Of a DNA stretch of 64,000 nt, positions 1 to 8,003 are shown in pieces; position 1 is the first letter of the stretch; every line of letters starts with the position of its first letter. The notes beneath the pieces were generated by a model that was not told where the DNA came from, made no database searches, and saw nothing but the letters and a program-made list of their open reading frames with translations. Both the position numbers and the translations under genes were made by a program. Source of the DNA: Pectobacterium atrosepticum. Its GTDB lineage: Bacteria; Pseudomonadota; Gammaproteobacteria; Enterobacterales; Enterobacteriaceae. Where the stretch lies: NCBI GenBank assembly GCA_019056595.1, contig CP036162.1, forward strand, positions 48,253 to 112,252, given 5' to 3'.

Positions 1-2055
1 AGTATCTAGAACGGGAGAAGCCGATATTTTTAATTCTTCATCTTTCGTTTCTACGTGAACCTTGCTACTGGTTTCACTTTGTTCATTTTGCGCAGTGGGG
101 GTTGATTCGGATGGTGAAGTGGTAGCTGATGGCAAAGGTGCCACATCGTTTTTTTCTGCCCGATTGATATCAGTGATGATCTTTGTTGTGTAATTGAAAT
201 CATCAATGCTGAATTGGCCGGATAATAATGAGCGATTGAATTCATTGCTCAGTTTATTTAACTCGTTATCAAATTCCTTTCGAGTCATGTCTCCTAGTGC
301 TACCTGCTTATGCAACGTAGATAACTTGTTCCCGATACTACGAACATCAGAATAGGCTACGATATCGCTATTACGAGATTGACGTTCTTTATCAGCCCCG
401 ATTTCATGCAGTATTGAGGTGGTATAATTAATATCGGCCTGGCTGTAATTTCCAGACAATAATGAATGACTAAAATCTTCAACTTTTTCATTGACTAGCC
501 TGTTAAACTTAGTTTGGCTAATATCTCCATTAGACAGTAGTTCTCTAAGATCAACGACACTATTCCCTATACTTCTCATGTCGCTAGAGACACTGAGCGG
601 TAGGCTATTTGCATCTTGTTGAATTTTCTGTGTCTCAACCGTAATTTTTTTGCCTTCTTTTTGGATATCCCGCTCATATTCTTGTAGTGAGCGTGTATCA
701 CGGGTGGTATCTGAAGGGGAATCTGACACCAATGATTCTGAGGTCAGAGTCTGCGATGTATTCTCTTGACCGGACACCTGAGCTGTGCCGGGGGATGCTT
801 CTTTTTCCATAGTGGTTTCCTGAGCTGGAGTAAATACGAATCCGCCGAGAGATAATGCGTCGCGGATTTGAGGTTCATTGCTGAAAGACGTTTGGATGCC
901 TATAGAGAGAAGCTGGACGTTCATTACATGTTGGAAGAGATCTCTTCCCCGACTAACGTCCAGATCGTTAAAGTCGGTGAGTTGCTGAGCGAGTTCTGTG
1001 GGGTTAAAGGCTGGGGCGATAACTTCGCCGTTCGTTAGTTCCGCTGCTTTTTGTGCGCTAATAATACCTTTGTTTTCTGGCTCGCCAGTTTTTGGGTTTT
1101 TTAAAAGATGGTCATTATCGGCACAAAAAATAAAGCGACTGTCCGGCCATACTGCACGCGCATTTTGTGCCACTGCTATCATATTCCCAGCATCGACAGT
1201 CATCATTACTGGCAGCCCCGTTGCCTCGTGTATCGACGCGGATGTGGAGTAACCTTCTGCGAACAATAGCGGCTGGCCATTTACGGGGGTGCCAAACGGA
1301 AACCAGTTCCCGGTTTTTTCACTATCTTTCAATATACGGGCATCTTTACCTCCCGTAGGAGGCACCCGTTGGTAGGAGCGAATATCCCCCTTTGCGTTAC
1401 TAAAAGGGATAACTAGTTCTCCTTTAGGGTTGATTCGTACTCCTGGTGCTGCTTGTACCCCCTTGCGAGTCAGGTATTGACTAGTTGTTGCCTGAGGAAG
1501 ACTGGAAACATATCGAGTGGCGTACGCTGCCTTGCTGTTGTACTGTTTTTCCAATTCCCTAGCTTTATCTTCGCGGGTCTGTTGAGCGTGTGCCCGTAGA
1601 TGGAGACTGGCCAGTGGATCCATTTTATCCCCACCTGAAAATGTCCATTTTGTGGGATGCTGCTCACCGCTTCGATAATCGCGATACCAACCTGCTGGAC
1701 GACCGTCCATGAAGCCCTTGTAAACGCCGCTTTGGCTCCCTTTTTTATCTTGCTTTGTTGGGACTCGTTGCAGTGTTCCATCCATGATCGGAAGGCCTTT
1801 GAGAACCAGGCCAGCACCTTCTAGCACTTGGGCAAATTCAGACACTGGGTCGTCTGAATTCATCGATAGGTCATGTGGATGGGGAAGCCAGCGCTCAAAA
1901 TTGTTCAGTTCCACACCGGGACGGGCATACCAGAGCCTGAGTTCCTTATCCCACACAATAGCGTTCTGGCCATCACCAAGACGTGGGTGAGCATTAATAG
2001 CCTCGTCTTTCTCTTCGTGAGGCACAGCAAGCCATATGCGGTGACTTTTTTTCAT
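1..2055 (-). CDS. plasmid DNA primase with DUF5710 and TOPRIM domains (3' end outside window)
   Basis: An open frame runs from ATG at 2055 down past base 1, so the C-terminus is missing. The first ~60 residues resemble DUF5710 (LWYARPG motif), often found at the N-terminus of plasmid primases. A TOPRIM region follows around residues 255-330 with the catalytic Glu in LLFAEGYS and the metal-binding pair in FCADND, which marks a primase/nucleotidyltransferase fold of the TraC/Toprim_3 type. After ~residue 400 comes a Ser/Thr/Gln-rich linker and two ~68-residue tandem repeats (bases 379-585 and 148-351). The likely role is priming the transferred strand in the recipient or lagging-strand synthesis. 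It lies downstream of traK in the same direction. The family is fairly sure; the exact name is not. Confidence 0.85.
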   Translation of the reverse strand, partial: MKKSHRIWLAVPHEEKDEAINAHPRLGDGQNAIVWDKELRLWYARPGVELNNFERWLPHPHDLSMNSDDPVSEFAQVLEGAGLVLKGLPIMDGTLQRVPTKQDKKGSQSGVYKGFMDGRPAGWYRDYRSGEQHPTKWTFSGGDKMDPLASLHLRAHAQQTREDKARELEKQYNSKAAYATRYVSSLPQATTSQYLTRKGVQAAPGVRINPKGELVIPFSNAKGDIRSYQRVPPTGGKDARILKDSEKTGNWFPFGTPVNGQPLLFAEGYSTSASIHEATGLPVMMTVDAGNMIAVAQNARAVWPDSRFIFCADNDHLLKNPKTGEPENKGIISAQKAAELTNGEVIAPAFNPTELAQQLTDFNDLDVSRGRDLFQHVMNVQLLSIGIQTSFSNEPQIRDALSLGGFVFTPAQETTMEKEASPGTAQVSGQENTSQTLTSESLVSDSPSDTTRDTRSLQEYERDIQKEGKKITVETQKIQQDANSLPLSVSSDMRSIGNSVVDLRELLSNGDISQTKFNRLVNEKVEDFSHSLLSGNYSQADINYTTSILHEIGADKERQSRNSDIVAYSDVRSIGNKLSTLHKQVALGDMTRKEFDNELNKLSNEFNRSLLSGQFSIDDFNYTTKIITDINRAEKNDVAPLPSATTSPSESTPTAQNEQSETSSKVHVETKDEELKISASPVLDT
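148..585 (-). repeat. tandem ~68-aa coding repeat in primase C-terminus
   Basis: Translated on the minus strand, 379-585 and 148-351 give two homologous units. Both start S-D-(M/V)-R-S-I-G-N, share an F-N-R/F-S-H-S-L-L-S-G core and end with a N-Y-T-T-(S/K)-I stretch. Each unit looks helical. The function is unknown; it may be a protein-binding extension of the primase. Confidence 0.8.
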
Positions 2056-2280
2056 GGTCACACTCCTGAAAGAAATAGGGGGTCAGCGCTGATGCGCGAG
2101 GGAAAAGTGCTGTTTGAGAGTATTCCGGAAAGGATGTTAACTAACGTGCTAATGACTACTATCGTTTAGAGTGTCTGTGTCAGATGTGTTTTGCTGCGTT
2201 AACAATAACGTAGCCTGAGAAACTTGCTATATCGGCATGAAAACATGAATTAATGACATACAAGTAACCTCATATGAGCG

Positions 2281-2568
2281 TTAGAGCCCAGTCCAGTCAC
2301 GAGGTGTTTCAACAAAGTGTCGATACCACCATGGGCGTCCGGAAGCAGTTTTACCACGGACTGTGCTGATAATTCGTGTGATGATGGCTCGTACACTCCA
2401 GCCAAAATAATTAAGACCAACAAAGAATGCCAGAATAGCGGTGCAGATCCAGACTGTTGTCTCTGAGGGCCAACGGAAACAGACGAGGTAAATCAGCAGG
2501 AAAGGTAATGGTATGCCAAAGAAATTGACTGCAGGAGTCGCGTAACGCCAGAAACCTTCTCGTTTCAT
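2281..2568 (-). CDS. traK: TraK-like (IcmT family) conjugal transfer membrane protein
   Basis: This 95-aa protein has two hydrophobic segments (about residues 14-33 and 37-52) and ends with a PWWYRH motif typical of the IcmT/TraK family, small inner-membrane proteins of type IVB secretion. Its ATG overlaps the stop of traJ by four bases, so translation is probably coupled. In R64-type plasmids traK follows traH-traI-traJ exactly as here. The length matches the family. In the membrane it likely supports the transfer channel; its biochemical role is not established. Confidence 0.8.
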   Translation of the reverse strand: MKREGFWRYATPAVNFFGIPLPFLLIYLVCFRWPSETTVWICTAILAFFVGLNYFGWSVRAIITRIISTVRGKTASGRPWWYRHFVETPRDWTGL

Positions 2569-3725
2569 GCCGTAAGTTCCTTAATGGGGAGGTAAAGCAT
2601 TGCTTCTGAACGGTCGATTTCTTTGCGAATGTACATTTCTCGTACCTGATCAACAATACGCCGCTTTTCTTTGTGCAGAATAGAGTCTAGGAAGTGTCCC
2701 CATTTCTCTGGTGGCATTTCCTGGAGTTTGTTGCACAACTCATCAGTGAAAACGATATATTCTCGCAGGGCGCAGCGTTTACCGTCGGTTGTTTTGACGA
2801 GCACCTGTATCACGATGAATCTCAGTACACCAAGTAGAGCCCAGGCCATTGCATCGCGTATTTGCGAGTTGAACAGACCCAAAATTCGGGGAATCGTTTC
2901 GCCTGGAGAACGTGTGTGCATGGTTCCTATGCAGAGGTGCCCGGTTTGTCCAGCCTGAACGGCGGCCTCCGCTGTTTCTGTATCCCTGATCTCACCAATA
3001 CCAATCAGTTCCGGGTTACGACGCATGGCAGAACGTAACCCCTCAGCAAAGCTAAATACATCACGCCCTATCTGAGCCTGATGAGGCGGTAGGAGATCCT
3101 CCGTTCTGCCCAGAATATATTCGACCGGATCTTCATAGGTTACGATTTTTCGATCCGGATGAGTGTCTTGGCTGTAGCGATACAGTGCGGCCAGAAGAGT
3201 GGATTTACCGGACCCCGTTTCTCCACATACAAAACCCAGCCCATTTTTCGGCAGCATGGCGGCTGCAAGGTCGGGTTCAATCCCCATAGACATAAAATCA
3301 GGGATAGCGGAGGGGATTACCCTCATCGTCACGGAAATAGCTTTTTCTTCGCGTGCTGATGTTCCCTGGATAATGTGAGAACGAAGACGGACCCGTTCTC
3401 CCCGCCCAAGTCCATAGCGACCATGCATATCACCGTCAATCTGGATCGGACGATCAGAGGGTTTACCACTCTGTACGCGGGGCTTAATCTCACGCCCGAG
3501 AAGGTCATCCAACATATTACCCAGCAGGGTATTGGGTAGCACGCTTGCAGAGCAGCGTTCACGTCTGCCGTATCGGCTGACCGATACGGAGGACCCTCCT
3601 ACCAAGTCTACGTCACTGACAGCATGCCGGGCACACCATGCGAAGAACGTTTTGAACTCTTCAGCGGTAAAGTTTCCCGTGAAGGGATAAATCCCGAATT
3701 TATCGGGTGGATCCGGCAGGCTCAT
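2565..3725 (-). CDS. traJ: TraJ, DotB-type secretion ATPase
   Basis: A 386-aa P-loop ATPase of the PilT/DotB family. The Walker A motif is GETGSGKST near residue 168, the Walker B-like region reads IGIGEIRDTE, and a His box GTMHT follows. DotB homologues are cytoplasmic hexamers that energise type IVB secretion and conjugation. The start at 3725 overlaps the 3' end of traI by 26 bases and has AGGAG about 9 bases upstream. The gene sits in the traH-I-J-K order of I-type plasmids, which separates it from the pilus assembly ATPase PilQ encoded at 12.5-14 kb. Confidence 0.9.
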   Translation of the reverse strand: MSLPDPPDKFGIYPFTGNFTAEEFKTFFAWCARHAVSDVDLVGGSSVSVSRYGRRERCSASVLPNTLLGNMLDDLLGREIKPRVQSGKPSDRPIQIDGDMHGRYGLGRGERVRLRSHIIQGTSAREEKAISVTMRVIPSAIPDFMSMGIEPDLAAAMLPKNGLGFVCGETGSGKSTLLAALYRYSQDTHPDRKIVTYEDPVEYILGRTEDLLPPHQAQIGRDVFSFAEGLRSAMRRNPELIGIGEIRDTETAEAAVQAGQTGHLCIGTMHTRSPGETIPRILGLFNSQIRDAMAWALLGVLRFIVIQVLVKTTDGKRCALREYIVFTDELCNKLQEMPPEKWGHFLDSILHKEKRRIVDQVREMYIRKEIDRSEAMLYLPIKELTA

Positions 3726-4545
3726 GCAAGAGGGCTCCTTTTTCTATGGTAATAGCAGGTCTCCAGCGAGACTTTTGCAGTTCAAATGAAGCATGGGTTT
3801 TCAGGCGCCGGACACGATCACCAGTGACCAGCTTTTGTCCGGTGCCGGTGACCGTTTGCTGTTGTTCGCTGACTTCCGGCCGGGTAATCATGCCTTGACG
3901 CCATAGAAGGGAGTAAAGCATCATGCCGCGATAATCTCGGGTAAGTTGATTCATGTTTGCTTCCAAGGTCAGGTCTGCGTTTTCACGGCCTTCCTGCCAC
4001 CCTTTTTTTAATGCCTCCTCCCAGACTTCTCGCTGTGTGCTGTCTTCGGGTGTTACCAATCCTTCAGTGCCTGGTGTCGCAGTAGTGGCCAGTCCCCGCA
4101 GTAACCAATTTCGCCAGTTAGGAGGATTACTGACAAACCGCTCAGGGCGAATGATGGTCCAAACTTTGGTGGACGTGCGTATCTGATCAGGGGTGATATG
4201 CGCTACATCCTGGGCCTCATCAATAACGGGTGGAAGCCAGCCTTCTGGACTGATGATAGGGCGGAAGTCATAGAGTGCATTTAACGTAGATTCCCTGGCA
4301 GTGAGTGCCAATGTTAATTCCCAGGCTCGTTGGGCTTTACCTCCACGAAATCCCAACGTTTTTCCTGCTTCTGTCAGCATTTGCCAGCGAGTATCGGATA
4401 GTCCTTCTGGACGCTGGCGCTTTGGATTGAGCCAGGCGTGAATGTCAGGTGGGGCAGCGCCGTGTTGAACAGGGCCAGGTGAACGGGAGTTTGCACACCC
4501 GGTTAGTAGAATTATAGGGATGAAAATGGATATGAGGCTTTTCAT
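3700..4545 (-). CDS. traI: TraI, DotC-type lipoprotein
   Basis: A 281-aa protein with a lipoprotein signal peptide (LLTGC lipobox, Cys at ~17). Its size, sequence style (PEGLSDTRWQML, RPERFVSNPPNWRNWL) and place between the DotD-like and DotB-like genes match the DotC/TraI family. This outer-membrane lipoprotein helps place the secretin-like component of the type IVB core complex. The ATG overlaps the upstream stop as ATGA. This TraI is the I-type protein and is not the F-plasmid relaxase of the same name. Confidence 0.87.
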   Translation of the reverse strand: MKSLISIFIPIILLTGCANSRSPGPVQHGAAPPDIHAWLNPKRQRPEGLSDTRWQMLTEAGKTLGFRGGKAQRAWELTLALTARESTLNALYDFRPIISPEGWLPPVIDEAQDVAHITPDQIRTSTKVWTIIRPERFVSNPPNWRNWLLRGLATTATPGTEGLVTPEDSTQREVWEEALKKGWQEGRENADLTLEANMNQLTRDYRGMMLYSLLWRQGMITRPEVSEQQQTVTGTGQKLVTGDRVRRLKTHASFELQKSRWRPAITIEKGALLHEPAGSTR

Positions 4546-5015
4546 TTTCTACTGCTCCCTTGTTGCATAAAGCTAAGCTGCAGCAAACCCGGATATTGCT
4601 GCAGCGATGCGCGCCAGGCAGTCTGGGATTCTAAAAGACGAAGAACGTTGGCAAATGTCATTTCACGAACATGCAGCGTTACGGGCAATGGGAGGCGGAC
4701 TCCACTGTAGTTAAATTGTAAGCCTCGTACTCGAGCCAGCTCAGCAAGTAGCTCCACAGCGTCGCCTTCCCAGTCAAATGAAACGGCATCACTATTCGCT
4801 CGAATGATGTGAGCCGCCGATTGCGATGATGCTGTGGAAGAGTAGATTCCCTTGTCCCACATTTGGTACTGCTTATGCCGTGTGATGGCAACGGAAGACG
4901 CTGCCCCGTAACGATCAGGGGAAGCTTGATGCTGTGGGGGCGATGTTGGTGGGAATGACTGGCAGCCAACAAGCAGGCTAATGGCCAGCACGCCAGGAAG
5001 AATAGAATGATTCAT
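4542..5015 (-). CDS. traH: TraH, DotD-type lipoprotein
   Basis: A 157-aa lipoprotein (LLVGC lipobox near residue 18). The C-terminal half, about residues 80-150, contains LLAELARVRGLQF followed by short strands, matching the secretin N0-like fold of DotD. It would sit in the outer membrane with TraI. It is the first recognisable gene of the traH-I-J-K unit. In R64 the genes traE, traF and traG lie between rci and traH, and none of them is recognisable here. Confidence 0.82.
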   Translation of the reverse strand: MNHSILPGVLAISLLVGCQSFPPTSPPQHQASPDRYGAASSVAITRHKQYQMWDKGIYSSTASSQSAAHIIRANSDAVSFDWEGDAVELLAELARVRGLQFNYSGVRLPLPVTLHVREMTFANVLRLLESQTAWRASLQQYPGLLQLSFMQQGSSRK

Positions 5016-5163
5016 TCGTAAGTACCTTGCCGTATGGGGTTGTCGGCTAACGATTAAACAGATGAGTAGCTGGGTGAGATAGAACCGTTTTAACTGATGG
5101 CAGTCTTGGTAAATGAGACTCGATAAGTTTGCAACCGCGAAATGTCTGATGAAAAAGGAAGCC

Positions 5164-5667
5164 CTATGAGGGATTCGGTGTTGTATGCAGCCCTTTGGTT
5201 AACCTAAAGTTTATTGGTCTTATGACCACCAGAACACCGGTCTCAGGTACTGTGATCCATCGCCATTCCTGCAACAAAATTTGTACTCTAATGCCTATGC
5301 GGATCAGCTTGGGGATTTTAACCTGGCAAGAACGCCAGCGGCGTGAGGGGGCTTCTGATGCGAGAACTCCCCTCATACTGCGAAAGTGCGTAGGTCTGAG
5401 CAGATGAGACATGAAATATACTGAGGTATTTTCATGTCTCAGTATTTTCGACAAAGTAGCAAGAAAGCTCTTATGGAACCGGATAGAACGATGTCGATTT
5501 AGGCATCCAACGCGATCATATATGGACAAATGCATCGTGTTGTACCGTTTATTTCTGCGTTGCATAGTTGCTGTGCGAAATCCCTGCCATGGCGTCAAAA
5601 TACATATTAGTGCCATCACTGGGCAGTAGAGCAGCAAAGCGACAGCTGTAATTAGGACATAGAACAC
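5164..5667 (-). CDS. hypothetical protein between rci and traH
   Basis: The frame starts at GTG 5667 with a well-placed AGGAG about six bases upstream. It begins with a ~22-residue hydrophobic segment, followed by a very basic stretch. It lies on the operon strand between rci and traH, where R64 carries traE-G, but I see no family resemblance. The 3' half reads unlike a folded protein, so only the N-terminus may be real, or the gene may be decayed. Confidence 0.4.
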   Translation of the reverse strand: MFYVLITAVALLLYCPVMALICILTPWQGFRTATMQRRNKRYNTMHLSIYDRVGCLNRHRSIRFHKSFLATLSKILRHENTSVYFMSHLLRPTHFRSMRGVLASEAPSRRWRSCQVKIPKLIRIGIRVQILLQEWRWITVPETGVLVVIRPINFRLTKGLHTTPNPS

Positions 5668-5698
5668 AGGGACTCCTGGATGCGTAATGTTTAAATAT

Positions 5699-6865
5699 TT
5701 AGTTCAAGCGAGATTGAGCGAAAGCCTGAGATGGATTGAGTGGGCAAACCATGATTCGAGCCTTATTGCCTACAGGTAACTCACCTGGAGCTGGTACCCG
5801 TTCACCTCGTTGTGCTGCAAGTGCCAAGGTGCGCAGCAGCAACTCGCTAGCACGTTCAAGCGCAGCCTCATGTGTTGGGGCTGAAACTTTCAAGTCTTCA
5901 AAGTCACAGATCATTACGCTGACAAGACCGGATTCAGGACAATCAGTTTCGACCAAAGCAGGGTATGGTACGAAATAGGGAGCGATTTTTTGTGTCTGCC
6001 TGCGCCTGGCATCTAGCTTACTGACCAACTGATATGCTCGTAAATGGGTGTAGCGTTTCAGCATATTCATGGAGCGATGTCCTGATATGGCTGCAATTTC
6101 CATAACATTCAGTGTGCCAAGTTCAAAAAAACGGCTTATAGCTTCGTGTCGTAGATCGTGAAAATGTAAGTTTTCAATATGTAACACCAAAAGAGCATTG
6201 CGCCATGCGCTCTTAAAGCCAGATGAGGTGTAATCAAAGATATTTCCTGATAACTGTGCTGGCAGCATTTGGAGAAGATTACGCGCTTTGCGCGACAATG
6301 GTACATCGCGAGATGTGCCATTTTTTGTGTCTGGTAAGTGAGCAACTCCGTGTTGTAAGTCAACATGTTCCCAGCGAAGGCTAAGGATTTCGCCCTGGCG
6401 CATGGCGGTTTCCAAAGCAATGTGAAATATCATATAGAGGATCAAATTCCGCTCCCGGAAATGCCGGGATAATCTACGTTCTTCCGTTGCAGTTAGTCGA
6501 CGGTCTCGACCCTTTGAAACCTTTGGCTTTCGAACCAATTCGACAGGATTAATACGGCAGGTGCCCCATTCCACGCGTGCAATGTTAAACAATGAAGACA
6601 GTAGCGCCAGCTCTAGGCGTACCGTATTGCCGGTGATATTTTTTCCTGTACGTGGATTAATTTGTGAGAGCCGTTCATCGCGGTAAGCTGCTATATCGAC
6701 GGTAGTTATGTCATCCATGAATTTCCCTACGATTGGGTGTTTTTTGATGACGTTAACCCGATAGAATTCCTGTAAATGCCCCTTTTTATGAACTGAAACT
6801 GATTCGTAATATTTATCCAGGCCGCGAGAGAGAGCCATTTTACGGAGCCGTATAACAGATGACAT
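5699..6865 (-). CDS. rci: Rci shufflon-specific tyrosine recombinase
   Basis: Very similar from memory to R64 Rci over its length, including [22 protein letters not shown] and the C-terminal extension after residue ~290. The catalytic set is visible: Arg in TAMRQGE, H-x-x-R in HDLRHE, His in SGHRS and Tyr in KRYTH. Rci inverts DNA between the 19-bp sfx sites and so swaps the C-terminus of the PilV adhesin. ATG 6865 has AGGGA at good spacing; ATG 6871 is the alternative. The gene sits directly beside the shufflon, as in I-type plasmids. Confidence 0.95.
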   Translation of the reverse strand: MSSVIRLRKMALSRGLDKYYESVSVHKKGHLQEFYRVNVIKKHPIVGKFMDDITTVDIAAYRDERLSQINPRTGKNITGNTVRLELALLSSLFNIARVEWGTCRINPVELVRKPKVSKGRDRRLTATEERRLSRHFRERNLILYMIFHIALETAMRQGEILSLRWEHVDLQHGVAHLPDTKNGTSRDVPLSRKARNLLQMLPAQLSGNIFDYTSSGFKSAWRNALLVLHIENLHFHDLRHEAISRFFELGTLNVMEIAAISGHRSMNMLKRYTHLRAYQLVSKLDARRRQTQKIAPYFVPYPALVETDCPESGLVSVMICDFEDLKVSAPTHEAALERASELLLRTLALAAQRGERVPAPGELPVGNKARIMVCPLNPSQAFAQSRLN

Positions 6866-6919
6866 GTTCATTCCCTAAAACCCGCTAAAATATAGCGTTA
6901 AGGGAAAAGGTCAATATTC

Positions 6920-6938
6920 CTGTCAATCCGGTACGTGG
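6920..6938 (+). repeat. sfx recombination site 1
   Basis: CTGTCAATCCGGTACGTGG, plus orientation. It is the outermost site, ~50 bp from the rci start, and opens the cassette ending at 7145. Confidence 0.9.
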
Positions 6939-7145
6939 ACTCAGAGCAGCGGAGTCGGTGCCCTGAGTGTTTATGTGTCTGATAATTCAAATAGGGATCG
7001 TTATATTGGTCAGCATTCGTTTTGCGCGATTACAGCTACAGATTTGCATAATGCGTTATGTCGTTTAGAGCTAGTGAACAAAAACGATTGGTATCTAATG
7101 ATGAGTCACTTAACTTCTAACACATGCAGAGTCACCTGCTTCTGA
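6921..7145 (+). CDS. silent PilV C-terminal cassette E (no start codon)
   Basis: Reads from sfx 1 as CQSGTWTQSSGVGALSV and continues to TGA at 7143-7145 (74 residues). It has no start codon or ribosome site of its own, so it can only be expressed after inversion joins it to pilV. It is Cys-containing (SFCAIT, NALCRLE, NTCRVTCF), as expected for a pilus-tip adhesin domain that may recognise recipient surface sugars such as LPS. Confidence 0.8.
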   Translation, partial: CQSGTWTQSSGVGALSVYVSDNSNRDRYIGQHSFCAITATDLHNALCRLELVNKNDWYLMMSHLTSNTCRVTCF

Positions 7146-7161
7146 GGCCTACTGGCGAAAA

Positions 7162-7180
7162 CTGTCAATCCGGTACGTGG
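7162..7180 (+). repeat. sfx recombination site 2
   Basis: CTGTCAATCCGGTACGTGG, plus orientation, identical to site 1. It opens the cassette ending at 7438. Confidence 0.9.
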
Positions 7181-7438
7181 ACGCCTGGCGGTGGGTTAAC
7201 AGATGTCGCTATTAAAAATGGTGGATACGGCGGGTATCTGAATCAATGTCCGCCAGGGCAGATGTTAGTCGGCATGTACGGATTTATGAGAAAAAACGGA
7301 TCCAACAGCTCAACAGAGGGTTATATGTGGATCACACCGTTCGACGCCACTCAGAGCGTCGATTGTTCACATAATGACAACTCATGTTCTAGACCGATGT
7401 ATCAGCTCAACATAATCGAAAAAATTAAGTGCGGCTAA
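7163..7438 (+). CDS. silent PilV C-terminal cassette D (no start codon)
   Basis: From sfx 2 it reads CQSGTWTPGGGLTDVAIKN and ends with EKIKCG before the stop at 7438. It shares with cassette C the G-G-G-L start and a (K/T)-x-K-C-G end. This suggests that the two are diverged copies of one domain type. It is unexpressed in the orientation shown. Confidence 0.82.
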   Translation, partial: CQSGTWTPGGGLTDVAIKNGGYGGYLNQCPPGQMLVGMYGFMRKNGSNSSTEGYMWITPFDATQSVDCSHNDNSCSRPMYQLNIIEKIKCG

Positions 7439-7453
7439 CTCCCTGTAACCTCC

Positions 7454-7472
7454 CTGTCAATCCGGTGCGTGG
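7454..7472 (+). repeat. sfx recombination site 3
   Basis: CTGTCAATCCGGTGCGTGG, plus orientation; it differs from sites 1 and 2 at one base (G for A) and matches sites 4 and 5. Confidence 0.9.
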
Positions 7473-7745
7473 GCCGCAGGCGGCGGATTACAGACGTTGA
7501 CCGGCTCGTTGTGCCCCGGATCGAGTAATGTACCGGTGATGTACTATGTGACAGAGGGCTACGCTTGGGGAAACGGCAATCGTCGTTATACTGAAATCGG
7601 GCAAAAATGGATATCGTCTAGTCAGATTAACGATACGGGCGAAAACTGCTGGAATTCAGGCTCAAACGGCGAAAACGGCTCTGGCGGACAGAGTTGTGCT
7701 CTGTTCAATAAATACTCAAAAATAACGACTGTGAAATGTGGATAA
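7455..7745 (+). CDS. silent PilV C-terminal cassette C (no start codon)
   Basis: From sfx 3 it reads CQSGAWAAGGGLQTLTG and ends TTVKCG at 7745. It is Gly/Ser/Asn-rich with paired Cys (GENCWNS, GQSCALF). It lies tail to tail with cassette B inside the one segment bounded by inverted sites (7454-7990), the classic R64 arrangement in which one inversion swaps two tips. Confidence 0.82.
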   Translation, partial: CQSGAWAAGGGLQTLTGSLCPGSSNVPVMYYVTEGYAWGNGNRRYTEIGQKWISSSQINDTGENCWNSGSNGENGSGGQSCALFNKYSKITTVKCG

Positions 7746-7752
7746 CGAGCGG

Positions 7753-7989
7753 CTAACGTGTGTTAGCACACACGTAGACGCCGTGCGTCCCTGAACCTGC
7801 ATTATTGTTCCCATTGCCTTCTGCTTCTTGCGTCCTCTCAATCAAAAACGCTCTAGTCCCAGCTGGACATACGCAATTTTTAGTCTGTAATGTTGAGAAT
7901 TCGCACACAAACTGATTTCTGTATCGATACGTTTGATAGAGTTCTATACCAGCATTTGGCGAAGAAGCCGCCCACGCACCGGATTGACA
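7753..7989 (-). CDS. silent PilV C-terminal cassette B (no start codon)
   Basis: On the minus strand from sfx 4 it reads CQSGAWAASSPNAGIEL and ends VYVCANTR at 7753. It contains several Cys (NCVCPAG), like R64 PilV tips. The upstream in-frame ATG at 8019 lies in the end of cassette A and is not a real start. Confidence 0.82.
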   Translation of the reverse strand, partial: CQSGAWAASSPNAGIELYQTYRYRNQFVCEFSTLQTKNCVCPAGTRAFLIERTQEAEGNGNNNAGSGTHGVYVCANTR

Positions 7990-7990
7990 G
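7972..7990 (-). repeat. sfx recombination site 4
   Basis: Minus-strand copy of CTGTCAATCCGGTGCGTGG, inverted relative to sites 1-3 and direct relative to site 5. Confidence 0.9.
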
Positions 7991-8003
7991 GGTAATTGGC
8001 AGC

